DNA from: Naegleria lovaniensis
Taxonomy: Eukaryota; Heterolobosea; Eutetramitea; Acrasida; Naegleriidae
Direction: 5' to 3'
Assembly (NCBI RefSeq): GCF_003324165.1
Contig: NW_025407831.1
Coordinates: forward strand, 310,001-374,000
DNA: 64,000 nt
The position numbers and the translations under genes were made by a program. The notes under the pieces are model-generated. The model saw only the letters and a program-made list of their open reading frames with translations. It was not told the DNA's origin and made no database searches. Shown one piece after another: positions 1 to 11,803 of this stretch (within the stretch, counting starts at the first letter, position 1; every line of letters begins with the position of its first letter).

Positions 1-616
1 GATCATATGTACAACACAAACACACCAAACAAATGAATACAATGCAGGTAATAATAAACTATCGGTCTTTTTCAAAATCTTAACGGTTATTTTCAATTTA
101 AATAATAAAAATAATATAAATAATAAATTCGGAATGAGAGTAATGAAATAGTACAAGTCTAAGCCTCCCAATATTCTTAAAAACATCATATCAACACAAA
201 ATTCAGTTGTTCCTTGGTTGTCATTTCCGCTCGGAATGTTGTTGAAGAAAGGACATGTGGGCAGAATATGATGACCTGTAGAATGTTTATGATGGTGATG
301 ATGGGAGTTGTTTGTTGATAGCACAAGGGTATTTATGATTTGATGAAAAAGGTTAGTTGTAATCGATAACCGGTTCGGTTCATCGTTTTTCAGCATTTTT
401 TCCGTTAAGTGTTCGCATGAAGAGCAAACAGACGAGTGCACTGAATATCAAAGTGCCCAAGCTTGTGGAAATTGATCATTGCCTTCTCTATGAACCCGAG
501 TTGTTTGGCAACGAGGCCAGACCACAAAGTACTGTGTTCCGGGTTCGATCCGGTTTAGAAGAGGTTGATTCCAACAAAAGATTTTTTCAAAACAACATTA
601 AAAAATATTTTCAAAG
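1..616. other. Upstream intergenic stretch, no supported gene
   Basis: I see no supported gene here. The stretch is A+T-rich with short runs such as GATGGTGATGATGG and no conserved protein. A 67-codon open frame at 417-620 on the + strand ends on the start codon of the FAM21-like gene. It has no recognisable family and could be 5' leader or a chance frame. This stretch presumably carries the promoter of the gene at 617. Confidence 0.5.
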
Positions 617-3600
617 ATGATGATGGACTCTGCCATACCACCACCTCCGCCCATGATGTCTTCAACCATACCACCACCTCCACCATTCTCTTCGTATCCG
701 AGTGCTGGAGCAACAACAACATCCTTCTCTCAACCTCCTCCTTCTCTCTCACAACAACCAGCCAATTTTGAAACACAATCCGTGATTCTCTCAACCTCCG
801 AACGTTCCATTGATTATTCAAATATTAATAATTTAAAAAGATGTGATCAGAAATGGACGATTGATTGTGATGAAGGTCTTTTAGATTATTTGAAATCCTA
901 TTCCAATAGATTGTTTACACAAATGAATCACTTGAGAGATTCTGTTGATGAATTATTCTATGATACTCAATCATGTCAAGTCAAAGTGAAGAATGCATTC
1001 AATGAATTTATCATGTTATCTAATACTCAATTCATTGAAAATCGTGTGATTGTACCATCTTCTGAACCAACTGCCACGACAGAAACCCCTGTTGAACAAC
1101 CTCTTGCAAAAGAATTAACACCAGAAGAGAAACAACATCGTTTCACAACAGCTATCAAATATGGTCTCAATGCAGTTCTTGAATCATGTACCATTCCAAT
1201 TGATGAAGGAACAGCCTATGATGCAATGATGATGATCGACGAAAATGGAAATACTATTCTCGAAGAAGATCAATTACCAATGGATGCAGAAGAATTGGAA
1301 CAAAATCGTCAAGCTGAAGAATTTATGAAGAATACTATTGCTCATAATGATTATATTCAACAAATTGATCCAATGTTGATGAAAAAGAGAACACTTCCAT
1401 ATATTATTGGAAGCAGTAAATTCTATATGAATGATTTGGTGGGAATTATTCCAAATGAGGAAGAAGAACAATTGAAATTAATGACGTATCATGAAAATGT
1501 CAATGCCACAGTGGCTGGAACACAAATTGACACCAGTGTTGCTATACCTCCTCCACCCATGACATCTGCCAATGGTGTTCCTCCACCACCACCTTCATCA
1601 TTTGGAAATATTCCACCTCCTCCGCCAAGTACATTTGGAAATATTCCACCCCCTCCACCCATGATGATGATGAATGGCACTATTCCACCTCCACCCCCTC
1701 TATCCTTTGATATGCCACCTCCACCACCAGATGCATCTTTGAAACCAAAATTGAAAAATACTTTTGAGAATGGAGAGGATTCGTTTACATTGGGAGATGA
1801 ACAACCACCACAATCGACTGAAAACTTCTTTGGAGTTTCTAATACCTCACCTGCTGTTGGCGAAAATAATGGAGAAGAATCATCTATGGATATTAGAACT
1901 CAATTGGCCAATTTAATGAAGAAAGGATCAAACCAACCACCATCATCGACAGCTGATAGTAGCAATGGCACCACTCCATCGTTGGATGGTAATGGTGGTC
2001 ACACACAATCCTTAGATAACATATTTGGAAATGACAATAGTGATGGAGGATTATTTGGAAGTGGATTATTTGGTGGAGGTTCAACAACAAATACTACTTC
2101 AAAGAAGAGAAATTCAGATGAGTTTGATTTAAATCAATTGGAACAAGATATTGGATTTGGATTTATGAGTAACACGAATACCACAACGACTACCGACTCA
2201 TCCTCAAAACAAAAGAAACCAACGACATCTATTGGATTCTTCTCAGAAGAGGAAGATGATGGGTTATTTAGTGGATTTAAGACTCAACAAGTATCAACTA
2301 CCACTTCTTCAAATACTTCCAGTGCTGCTGCTACTACTTCCAATAATACGACACCTCTCATTGGCGGTGATCATGAGACTAAAGTTGGTGGTGGTGGTTT
2401 GTTTGACGACGATGAAGATTTCAGTATTTTACCAACTAAGAAATCTACCAATACGGCTACCACCAAACCAGCCACCGGTCCTAAAATATCCATGACTTCA
2501 GCCTTATTTGATGATGAAGAGGATGGCTTATTCTCTACGAAGCCTTCATCTACTTTGACACCAACAACAAGTGGTTCCAAGACTAATGCTGGTGGTACAG
2601 GATCCAGTAGCACTACTGCAGCTACTAAAACATCTTCACTCTTTGAAGATGAAGAAGAGTTTATGGTTGATACCAAAAAGACTCCAACCATTACCACTCC
2701 AATCATTGCCTCAACAACAACAACCTCAGCATCTAAAAAGCCAGCGTCATCATTGTTTGGAGACGACGAAGAAGAAGAAACATTTAAACCATCCACTGCT
2801 GCTACTACCAAACCCTCTACTACTGCCACTGCTGCTACTAATAATACAGTAGTAGTAGCTACTAAAAAGAGTGCTCTCACTTCTTCACTCTTTGAAGATG
2901 ATGAAGAAACACTCCTTCCAAAGAAAGAAGAAAAGAAGGTCACTATGGAAGACAAGATTAAAGACACCACCAAGGATTCTTCTTCCAACAGTACCGCTAC
3001 CAAAAACAATACGACAGGTATTGCAATTCCAAACAGTGATAATTCTACCTCCTCTTCTTCCTCACTCTCATCATCAGTCTCCAAATTATCATCTTCACAA
3101 TCTGACATTAAATCCAAATTGGGTTCATCCATTCTTAAAGGACTTCAAGCAAATATTGGAGGAGGATATATTTCCACAAAGAAGGTTATGGGAATTAGTG
3201 AGAGTAGTGAAACTTCTTCAACAAATGCCACTGTGCCAGCAGAGTCTGAACCAAAACCTGAAGAATCAAATTCTTCACTCGACTCTTCAACAGATGAACC
3301 TCTCTTTGTCAAGAAAGATATTCCAAAGAAAGTCGAAGCAACAAGTGTTGAAAAATCATCACCATTGACAGGTGCAGGATCCTCGAAAAAGAAGACATCT
3401 CTATTTGACGATGACGATGATGAATTCATTTCAACATTGAAATCAAGTCCATCCATTGCTTCCACAACAAGTTCAAATACCTCTTTTGCAACCACAACAC
3501 CTCAACCTTCCACAGCATCACCTCTGACCACTGTAGCTTCTGAAACAAAACCATTAAGCAATACTACTGAAGTACCTTCATCAAGCACTGTTGGAAATGG

Positions 3601-4986
3601 AGATGTGTTCTCATCATCTTCATCAAAAACTAACTTTGCTCGTGATGGTAACAGTGGTGTCAAGTTAGAACATGCCTCGCTAGGAAGACCAAAGAGAAAG
3701 AAGAATAGAGGTGGATCGGTTAAAAAGCCAACAGCAACATCCTTATTGGATGAAGAGGATGAGGATGATCATTCAAAAACAACACAAGAGGTGTCGAATC
3801 CTTTGACAAGTGGTGGTGGTGTGCCATCCAATGAACAACCAAGCAAACAACCAGCCAAGACGTCACTCTTTGAAGAGGATGTAGTAAAGAAGGACTCCAC
3901 AATAACCTCTTCAACTAAAAAGACGTCATCATTGTTTGGAGATGAGGAACCAATTGCCAAGCTGGCAACAGCTGTGAAAACAGAAGAGAAACCATCCACT
4001 AAAAAGACAACATCATCACTCTTTGGGGACATTGATGAAGAGCCTTTGATGAAACCAAAGAACAGCGAAGAACATACTAAAAAACAGACAACACCATCTC
4101 TCTTTGGAGATAGTCCATCAGATTTATCAAAGCCTTCTGAAACAAGTACTGAAAAGAAGAGCACGACCACCAAAAAGACTCCAAAATCACTCTTTGGAGA
4201 TTTGAACGAAGATGACGATTTCAGTTTCATAAAATCGAGTACCAACAATGAAAAGAAGAATCAACGAATTGCTGATCGAGAAAAGAAAATTGAATCCACT
4301 TCGAAATTATTCGAAGATCCACTTTCCAATGTATTAAGCAAACCATCTGAAAAGAAGAAGGAAGAGAGTGCTGCTGTTACAACGACCACAACTACAGGCG
4401 CTGCCACGAGTAATGGTGCTGTCGTTACAACCACTCCATCCAACACATCAACAACCACACCACCAATCACGACTTCCCCAACAGCATCAGAACCATCCAC
4501 CACAACACCACCTGTTGGTCAAGAACAAAAGACCAAATCCTCATCATTATTTGGTAATGGTAGTGGTGAGGATCCGCTTGATGTATTGTTGGGAGCATCT
4601 AACAGTAATTCTACTGGCGCACCTAAAAAGAAGAAACCAGAGATTGTCAAGAACAAGAAGAACGATATTGATTCATTCGTAGATGATATTCTTGGAGGAC
4701 CAAAGAGCACTCAACCAAAGACAACCAAAAAAGCGAATATCATTGATGATTTAGTGGGTGGAAAATCAAATGGTACAACTAGTAGTGGATTATTTGATGA
4801 TGACATTCTTTCAGCTGGCAACAACATGCTACAACCAAAAAGAAAGCAGCAGCTGTTACGAATTCATCCAATCTCTTTGGTACAAGTGTCGATGACTCGC
4901 CTACTACTGTTCCATCAACAAGCAACCAGACCAAGAAAGCAACCAAGAAGAAGGGAGATTTCCACAATGATTTGTTTGACTTTTAA
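617..4986 (+). CDS. WASH complex subunit FAM21/WASHC2-like protein
   Basis: FAM21 couples the WASH actin-nucleation complex to retromer on endosomes. After a proline-rich start (runs of PPPPP), residues about 80-150 match the FAM21 head, including W-x-(I/L), a GLLDYLKSYS stretch and the hallmark FNEFIMLSNTQFIENRV. More polyproline runs follow at about residues 310-375. The rest is an acidic, Ser/Thr-rich tail with about 20 LF-acidic motifs (for example SLFGDDEEEE, SLFEDDEE, ALFDDEEDGLF), the type that binds VPS35. The frame breaks at about 4821-4832. Downstream, the frame one base earlier continues with NLFGTSVDD and ends KKKGDFHNDLFDF at 4984-4986, a typical acidic LF tail, while the unbroken frame runs on to 5029 as unrelated residues. 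A single lost base is the likely cause. The start is the first of three consecutive ATGs. The polyproline N-terminus is unusual for FAM21. Confidence 0.85.
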
Positions 4987-5145
4987 ATTTACTGTTACAA
5001 ATGTTCACACAAATACTGGAATATGGTAACTATTACCATTCCAATAATAAAAATTTGAACACACTATTCCACCAAGATTAACATTATTCAATATTTGGTT
5101 TGTAAAATTTCATGAGATCTTTCGTAAGTGACCTTAACGTGAAAC

Positions 5146-5847
5146 TTACCTAAATGAAGCGGGTTCCTTCTTTAAAATTTGCATAATGTTCTTTGCAAAT
5201 ATATCGTACATGACACTAAAATCCATATAGCCAGCTTTATGCTTGGTCCATAGCTTATCAAAATATTCAAAAGCAATGCAAAATAATCTTTCAAATAAAT
5301 CCATTTGTTTTAACTTGTCTCTATTGAAATATAATTCTTTTTTCATAAGTAAAACAAAGTGACTGTCTTGTGGTGTTGTTGTAATATTTCTCATATTCAT
5401 TTCCTTTATCATAAAATTAACAATTGCAAACACGCAACATGCGAATGGGTATTCTCTATTCATGTATTCGTTCTTCACAGTATTTGTGTGATATTTGCAG
5501 AGATATTCCATGGTGGAAAGGCCTAGTATTCCTAAACTTCGGAGGTCGCTTGTTGGGTCTTTGTTTTGAAAACCTGCTACCGTCCATTGTTGACAGTCGT
5601 ATAATTCTTCATCTTTGAGATGAGTTCCGAAAATAATTTTAAAAATACTTTTCAAAAGGTTTTTGTGCTCCGAGGAATCGGGATCGTATTTGGTGTTGAG
5701 AAAGTTTTGGTGATTCCGTATGGATTGAAAAACCAATTGATTCACTTCATCCGTTGCTTGATAGGTTCGGGATGGTTTTGTGGAAGTTATGACTGGGCTG
5801 CCTGTAGGTGATTGAGAAGCCATGGTTGTTGGTGATGAAGCAAGCAT
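5146..5847 (-). CDS. ELMO-domain protein (ELMOD-like)
   Basis: This 233-residue protein has an ELMO/CED-12 domain from about residue 50. The diagnostic block W-T-x-x-G-F-Q-x-x-D-P-x-x-D-L-R-x-L-G-x-L-G-L lies near residues 88-112 and keeps the arginine proposed to act in ELMOD-type GAP activity on ARF/ARL GTPases. The first 30 residues are a Ser/Thr/Pro-rich leader. A role in small-GTPase regulation is inferred from the family. The stop codon is embedded in AG|GTAAGT, a good splice donor, so a short final exon between 4990 and 5145 cannot be excluded. The next gene, on the other strand, begins about 260 bases upstream of this start. Confidence 0.8.
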   Translation of the reverse strand: MLASSPTTMASQSPTGSPVITSTKPSRTYQATDEVNQLVFQSIRNHQNFLNTKYDPDSSEHKNLLKSIFKIIFGTHLKDEELYDCQQWTVAGFQNKDPTSDLRSLGILGLSTMEYLCKYHTNTVKNEYMNREYPFACCVFAIVNFMIKEMNMRNITTTPQDSHFVLLMKKELYFNRDKLKQMDLFERLFCIAFEYFDKLWTKHKAGYMDFSVMYDIFAKNIMQILKKEPASFR

Positions 5848-6108
5848 GGAAGTTGGTAGGTTTTTTTGTTTGTTTTTTTGTTATTTAAAAGTTCATTGTT
5901 GACGTTTGATATATGTTCAGTGATCATGACGAAAGGACCTCAGTGAGATCTTGGAATCGCACCCATAGTCTTTCCAAACTCGATGACAAAAGAGAGGCTC
6001 GTTGTTGCTTTGATTGCATTTTACAACCTTTTGAAATTACATAAAAAATTTCGTTGCTCAGCAACAGCAGGCACTGGCGCTGTCTTACTCCCCTTAAACC
6101 ATTTCATA
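5848..6108. other. Divergent intergenic region
   Basis: This gap separates the start of the ELMO gene (minus strand) from the likely start of the next + strand gene. It holds T-rich tracts near 5867-5885 and no recognisable RNA or repeat. The frame used downstream stays open back to an ATG at 5983, so part of this stretch could be coding. Confidence 0.4.
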
Positions 6109-8220
6109 ATGCTTGCTAACACTGCGAGCTTCAGTCCATCCGAAACTGATCTGAATCATCAAAGCGAACCTCAATCCATGACGAACGCAAAACCTGCGAG
6201 CCGTGCCTCTGTCGAGCTTGAGAACATTAAGGGTTATGGCTCTCCTCCAAACAGCAATAATAGCAACATTGGAGGGGACACCGAAGCTCCCTTCAACAGA
6301 TCCTCTCTGCAGGCGTTCCTTCCTCAGAGCCTATTATCACCGATCCTTCTTTGCAGATGAGTTTTAATGATCTCAGCGAGAGCGAGAAGGAAGTCATCCT
6401 TAATCTCTTGTCCAACGTTCCCGACTCGCATTTATCCTTCTCCAAAGAAGGAACTAACACGGTTAAGATTGTTTACAAGTCAGGTTCTGTCCAACCACCG
6501 AAAGGAACACGTCCAAGGCTATCTCTTCTTGTAACAGTACCTCTATTAGCGACTCTGCTCGAAGAACAATGAGAAGTCTGGATTGGGCTCTTCGGTTGCT
6601 TGATGATATTTACAATGCTAGATATCAGTGCTTCTTGTCGGAGCTAGCTTCTCCAGATGGTACCTTAGAAACCTTTTCGTCATTTGTTTTCAACCATTTG
6701 TCCAAAAAACTTGGATTGGAGAGCCTTGTAAAACAAACCACCACAGAGTTGTTGGAATGTGTAAAATATTATCGAGAAGAAAACAAACAGTTAGAGTTAT
6801 TTGGACTCTTTCTTACTCCGTACTATTCTGCTGTGGACTTGATGTTCTTTCTGTACTGTCGATCCCAAGTGATTAATGAATGCATCGAAGGAGACAGAAT
6901 TCCTTACGTGAACAGATACAAGAGAGTGAAATTAGGAGTGGTACCTCATTATGTACCACTATCAAGATTAGCCTATCTCATCAAAAGGTCGTTGCGAGAC
7001 CAACCAAGGCAACTAGTTGCTAATTGTATGAATGAGTTCAAAAAGCTGCTGTCAAAAAAGAAAGACAAAGAATTCAAGAAGAAAGATTCAAGATTTTACA
7101 GAGAAGAAAACATAGAATTGTATGAATTTTTAATCATTCTGTTGGTGAATTATAAGGCGTTTAGAGATTCCAAGAATTCAGCAGATCAATATTTCTTTTA
7201 TACCATTCTTCCAGAAGAGGTACCTTCGTATAACAGAATTAGAAATAAGGATTTGCTCCCTATGTTGTGCTTAGGGAAACCGCTTATTTCAAGGGATTTA
7301 AATCGTCAAAGAGACTAGTAGATTCTTCTGGCAAAGATGTTGTTTTAAAAGGAGACGCCACCTACAACAACTTGTTGTTTGATCTAAATACTGAAGCAGA
7401 TATGATGGATCAAAGAAAACAGCGAAAGCAAGAGAGACAAAACAAATTAGATATAACATCAGAGGAAAATGATCTAATGAACAAATTTCTGACAAATACT
7501 TCAACCATTATTTCTCCTGCCCTATCAGGATCTAAAAAAGGAAAGCTAGGCACAATGCTCGCTGAAGAAGCTGTGAAAGCCGAGAAAAACGATAGCCTGG
7601 TTAAAGAATTGAGCCAGTTGCCTTTGGATGACTTACTTGACCATCTTTCACACAGCAATACTTTTGAAGAAAGCCTGAGATCGTCGAACCATTTAAACAA
7701 CATCGTTACAGATTTCAACGAACAAGAAGATGATGACGAAGATGAAGAGTCACTCCTACAACAGTTACAAGATACTATTGCGAAACTTGAGAAGAAAAGG
7801 TCCAAGAAAGGAGCAAGGGACTCTTTAAATTCAGAAGATGAATTTAAGGATCAGTTGTTGAGGAGATCTACTTCCCTTTCTGTCACAAACCACTCTTCCT
7901 TGAATGATCAGGACAGCTCTTCTTATCAAGATTTGGAATCTATTTCGATTGGCGAAGGCTATGAATTGGATGATGAAGAATTTTTAGATGACGATGAGAA
8001 TCATCACATCGTCCATGAAAAAGAGCACACCCTTAAACAATTGAAAGAAAAGCTACCAAGAAAGGATTACTATGAATTGAGAGAAGAAGAACAGGAAGAT
8101 ATGGTTCCTTCTTCCCCTGCACACTCACGAATTTCTCAAGAGGTTCTTCAGCAGCCCTCTCCAGTTGGTTCAAATGGTATTCTGCTTTCTCCTTCAATTT
8201 CTCCTAATTGCAATCAATAA
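6109..8220 (+). CDS. Unrecognised helical protein, reading frame broken three times
   Basis: I do not recognise the family with confidence. The N-terminus is Ser/Asn-rich. A conserved-looking helical domain begins RSLDWALRLLDDIYNARYQ at about 6569 and runs to about 7260. A highly charged tail follows with DDDEDEE and Ser-rich tracts. Coding potential passes through three frames, each one base earlier than the last, at about 6285-6315, 6505-6512 and 7253-7256. Across each junction the new frame extends well upstream of its first ATG, for example SKAISSCNSTSISDSARR before 6569 and APYVVLRETAYFKGF before 7285. No GT-AG pair fits any junction. One gene with three lost bases is the best reading, though a decayed gene is possible. 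An in-frame ATG also exists at 5983. The next gene starts 52 bases downstream on the same strand. Confidence 0.6.
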
Positions 8221-8272
8221 ATTCGTTCTGTGATTTAACAAAATTTGGTTGCCCTGAATTTTTGAAAAAAAA

Positions 8273-9212
8273 ATGAAAAAATTCTCGCTGGTACTTGGGG
8301 GCTTGGGAGTGTTTGGTCTCGGAACTTACATCACAACACAGGTTTATAAAACGAGTAAAGAATTGGAAAAAGTTAGATCCATACAAAAGGAAACGGGAAT
8401 TACGCATCATCATGAACTTTCCGATGATAATTGCAGTTGCAATTATAGTGTGGATAAAACACGAGCAATTTATAATAGAATTTCTAAAAATTATGATGAA
8501 AAAGTTGACTTTGATGAATGGCTTATTGGAGTGACTGGTCTTCGGAAAAAACTCATGCTTCACGTGGGAGGAAATGTTTTGGAAGTAGCGGCGGGAAGTG
8601 GACGAAATTTAACGGAATATGAAAAACGAAAAGACAACATCGAACATTTGACATTGGCTGATTATTCTGGTGGAATGTTAAAACAAGCAAAAGAAAAATT
8701 AGGAAAAGATTTTTCAAAACCTGAGATTGTCTCTTTAATTCCAAAGGTAGATGCTCATTCTTTACCTTTCAAAGATAATGAATTCGATTGTACAATTGAT
8801 ACCTTTGGCTTGTGCTCATTTGAAGATCCTGTTAAGGTTTTAAAAGAAATGAATCGAGTGACAAAACCAGGTGGTAAAATTTTATTATTAGAACATGGAG
8901 TGAGTATTATGAATGAAATATTGAGAAAATTAATCTGAATATACGTATTTATTATGGTAAACCTGTGAATGAATTTGAATTTACTTTTGGAACAAGAAAT
9001 CTAACAAGTATCAATGGTTGACAAATTACTTAGATGCCTGGAGTATTGAAAGAGCTAAAAAGTGGGGCTGTTGGTGGAATAGAGATATTGAGAAAATTGT
9101 AAAAGAGTCTGGTTTGAATGTTGTGAAGAAAGAGGTGTATCAATTGGGGACATGTTATTACTACATTGCTCAAAAGAGAGTCTCATCTTCATCGACAACC
9201 TCAAATACATAG
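8273..9212 (+). CDS. Membrane-anchored class I methyltransferase (OMS1/METTL7-like)
   Basis: Two exons, 8273-8899 and 8997-9212, encode about 280 residues. An N-terminal hydrophobic segment at residues 4-24 should anchor the protein, perhaps in a mitochondrial membrane as for yeast Oms1 (inference). The SAM-binding domain shows motif I VLEVAAGSGRNL, a post-I LTLADYSGGML, motif II DCTIDTFGLCSFEDP and a later PGGKILLLEHG. The intron starts GTGAGT right after LLLEHG. Splicing joins it to KSNKYQWL, giving the usual LLEHG-K-S element, and the C-terminus keeps the family signature WGCWWNRDIEKIVKESGL. Read without splicing, the protein stops at 8938 and loses this signature. The substrate is unknown. 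Confidence 0.85.
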
Positions 9213-9246
9213 AGAAGCCTCAGGTTCACTCGCACACACACACACA

Positions 9247-11786
9247 ATGAATACAGATCTCTCGCTGCATTTTTATGCTCTAGTAATAAAAAAAATGTTA
9301 CAACAACCACCCAAACGAACACAAACTCCAAACCCGACGCTGACGGGTTCATCTACGCTTCTCTCTCCCTCCGGAGGCCATCATCAAGCTTCATCGGAAA
9401 GTAATAAGGGTAGGTGTTGATGATCTTCAATGATGTAATTGATATATATAAACGGAATGATGACAGTTGGATCAAAAACCAATACTCCAAAAAAGCCAGG
9501 TAAATATTTGCAATGACAAATTGAAAATTCTAAACTGTTTAATGTAGCGTTCAAAACAAGCTCGAGTTCTAGTAGTGTAGGATCATCGGGCAGTACTACT
9601 TCTTCACGATCGAAAGGTGAGTGTAGGAATGAATGCCAACAATGCATAACCTTTTTTAAATAGTTCCATCGATTCAGTCTTCCCTTTATAACTCGTCAAC
9701 AAAAAAACATGTAGAGACGCCTCGTCCAGGTTCACGAGCCTCCTCTGCTTACACCCCTTTATCTAATTCTTCATCTACTAAAGAATCAAACAGTAGTTCA
9801 CGATGCAGCTCTCCTAGTTCGGATACAACAACTAATATTGGTAGAACTGGTGAGCTGATCAATACATTCAAAAATGTGTTTAAAGACGGGGAGGTTAAAT
9901 GCTGTTGTTATGTTGATAAAACTAGTTCGATTTGGACTGGAGGAAATGACTGTCACTTGTGTATCTATGATATTAAGGATAATATAGCAAGTCTCGATTT
10001 CAAGCGAATTTCAGTTGGTGGACATTTAGGAGATATTTCCAAGTCTTCTTTTTCTTGCATGACATGTGTCAATTCATTGTCACAGGAACTTGCATGTACA
10101 GTGTGGACTGGTTTCAACAATGGAAAACTATTGGTTTGGGATGCTGTCTCAATTACCAAAATTTTTGAATTGCATTATCATAGTGCTGAGATAACACAAA
10201 TTATATGTGTATTTAATGAAATTACAAAATCAAAATTTGTATGGACCTGCTCTCAAGATTCTTCCATTTGTATTATTGCACTGTCTACTTTTCAACCGGA
10301 ATGCGTACTAAATGATCAGACAGGTCCGATCCGAAGTATGGTTTTTCTTAATCATTCACATCAAGTTTGGACTTGTTCTGATACTAGTATTTATATTAGA
10401 TCCACAGACGGGAAAACACTTAAACAGATTCCATTTTCAGTAGTTACAAGACATGTTATTTTTGATGGACATCATATATGGACCAGCAGTGTAGATGGTA
10501 AATTAAGAGTATGGGACTGTGAGACACAAAAATGTATCAAAGAAACAAAAGCTCATTCAGAAATGGTGAACGGATTATTATGTACAACTAAACAAGTATG
10601 GAGCTGTGGAGATGACAAGGTGCTTCATATTTTTGATTCAACGTCTCTGAAACCTATCAAGAAAATTAAGGCAAACTCTGTTTCAGTGATTAATATGGTT
10701 GCTCTTCCTGGGAAGAGGATATTTGCTTTTTGTACAGACAACAAAGTAAGAATATGGGAATGTGAAGGAGAAATTCAATGCATGAATGATTTAATGACTG
10801 CTCTTGAGAAACATACAGAGACTCTTTTTAAAGAACATGACGAGAAGCAAACGAAAAAGGAACAACCATCCTCTCTTCAGGAACAACCACCATTCCATTC
10901 GCTCACTGTAAGTATCAAAATTATTTAAGAGGAACAGCATGTACTAAAAATTCAACATGACCATCAGGAGCTAGAAACTAACCGTGATGATTATGAAAGT
11001 TCTTCTGAGGACGACGATAACTCTTTTTCTTTGAGATCGATCAAAGAATCATACGAAAATGAAATAGTCAAACTTCGCAAACAGTTACAAGAAACATCCT
11101 CCCTTGTTACCAAGTACAAGCTAAAATTGAAATCAAAAACAGAAAAGATTGAAGAGCAACAAGTTTACATTACTGAAAAAAACAAGACAATTGAACAATT
11201 ACAAGAGGAAGTGAAAGCGGTAGAGTCATTATTACGGCAATCAATGCTTCAATGTGAAAAAGAGAAGTTAGAGAGAGAAGAACTTGTAAATAAGATATCA
11301 TCCGTGTATTTGTCCTTCAATGGCCAAGATTCTACTGTACCAAGCAATAACGACAATACTTCAGTGATCAAAATGATTGACGAGCTATTATCCATTACAG
11401 ACATGGAACGATCCAAGATTCAGCAATTGGAACAAAAATACCAAAACACGAATATTGTTCTCCATGAGACCACCAAAGAACTACAAACAAAACTTGACTC
11501 AGCCTCCAAGGACACCATCTCTTTGATAGAACACCTCAAGCATGCGAAAGAAGAGAATGAACATTTTAAAGAGCTTATTACGGAGAAAGAGAACACAATT
11601 AGAATGCTTAAATCAATACCAACTGATGAAGACTATTCTGTTTATGACGAAATTGAGTTTCTCGACAAGCAAAATGAAGAGTTGATCACCATAATTGAGA
11701 AAGGGTTTCCCGATATTAAGAAACATTTATTGAATGACAACTTATCGCTCGAAGAAAAACTGTCAATAATTTTGTCCAATTATTAA
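9247..11786 (+). CDS. WD40-repeat and coiled-coil protein, five exons
   Basis: Exons 9247-9409, 9467-9499, 9548-9616, 9664-10907 and 10968-11786 give about 775 residues. The first three introns (48-57 nt) are all phase 1 and have GTAGGT, GTAAAT and GTGAGT donors. Exon 2 is only 33 nt. The N-terminal 180 residues are Ser/Thr/Pro-rich. A beta-propeller of six or seven WD repeats follows, each with a (V/I)W-(S/T)-x-G/S core, for example IWTSSVDGKLRVWD and VWSCGDDKVLHIFD. From about residue 520 the tail is a long coiled coil rich in E, K and Q. A (CA)7 tract at 9233-9246 abuts the start codon. A second in-frame ATG is at 9295. A scaffold role is inferred; no specific orthologue is recognised. Confidence 0.8.
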
Positions 11787-11803
11787 CGTCAAAACTTAAT
11801 TTG

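Noticed and set aside
541-560. tRNA-like B box GGGTTCGATCC near the FAM21 start
   Set aside because: The T-arm stem does not pair in the required five positions and no D-arm or acceptor stem lies at the right distance.
417-620. 67-codon open frame before FAM21
   Set aside because: No family resemblance, and it ends on the next start codon; kept only as a remark.
2371-3132. Long antisense open frame within FAM21 (253 codons)
   Set aside because: It is the mirror of a low-complexity Ser/Asp/Glu region and has no independent signals.
4800-4840. Programmed ribosomal frameshifting in FAM21 and other genes
   Set aside because: No common slippery heptamer or downstream pseudoknot is visible, and the breaks lie at unrelated sequences.
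8900-8996. Frameshift in the methyltransferase gene
   Set aside because: A clean GTGAGT...AAG intron restores the conserved LLEHG-KS element, so this is splicing and not damage.
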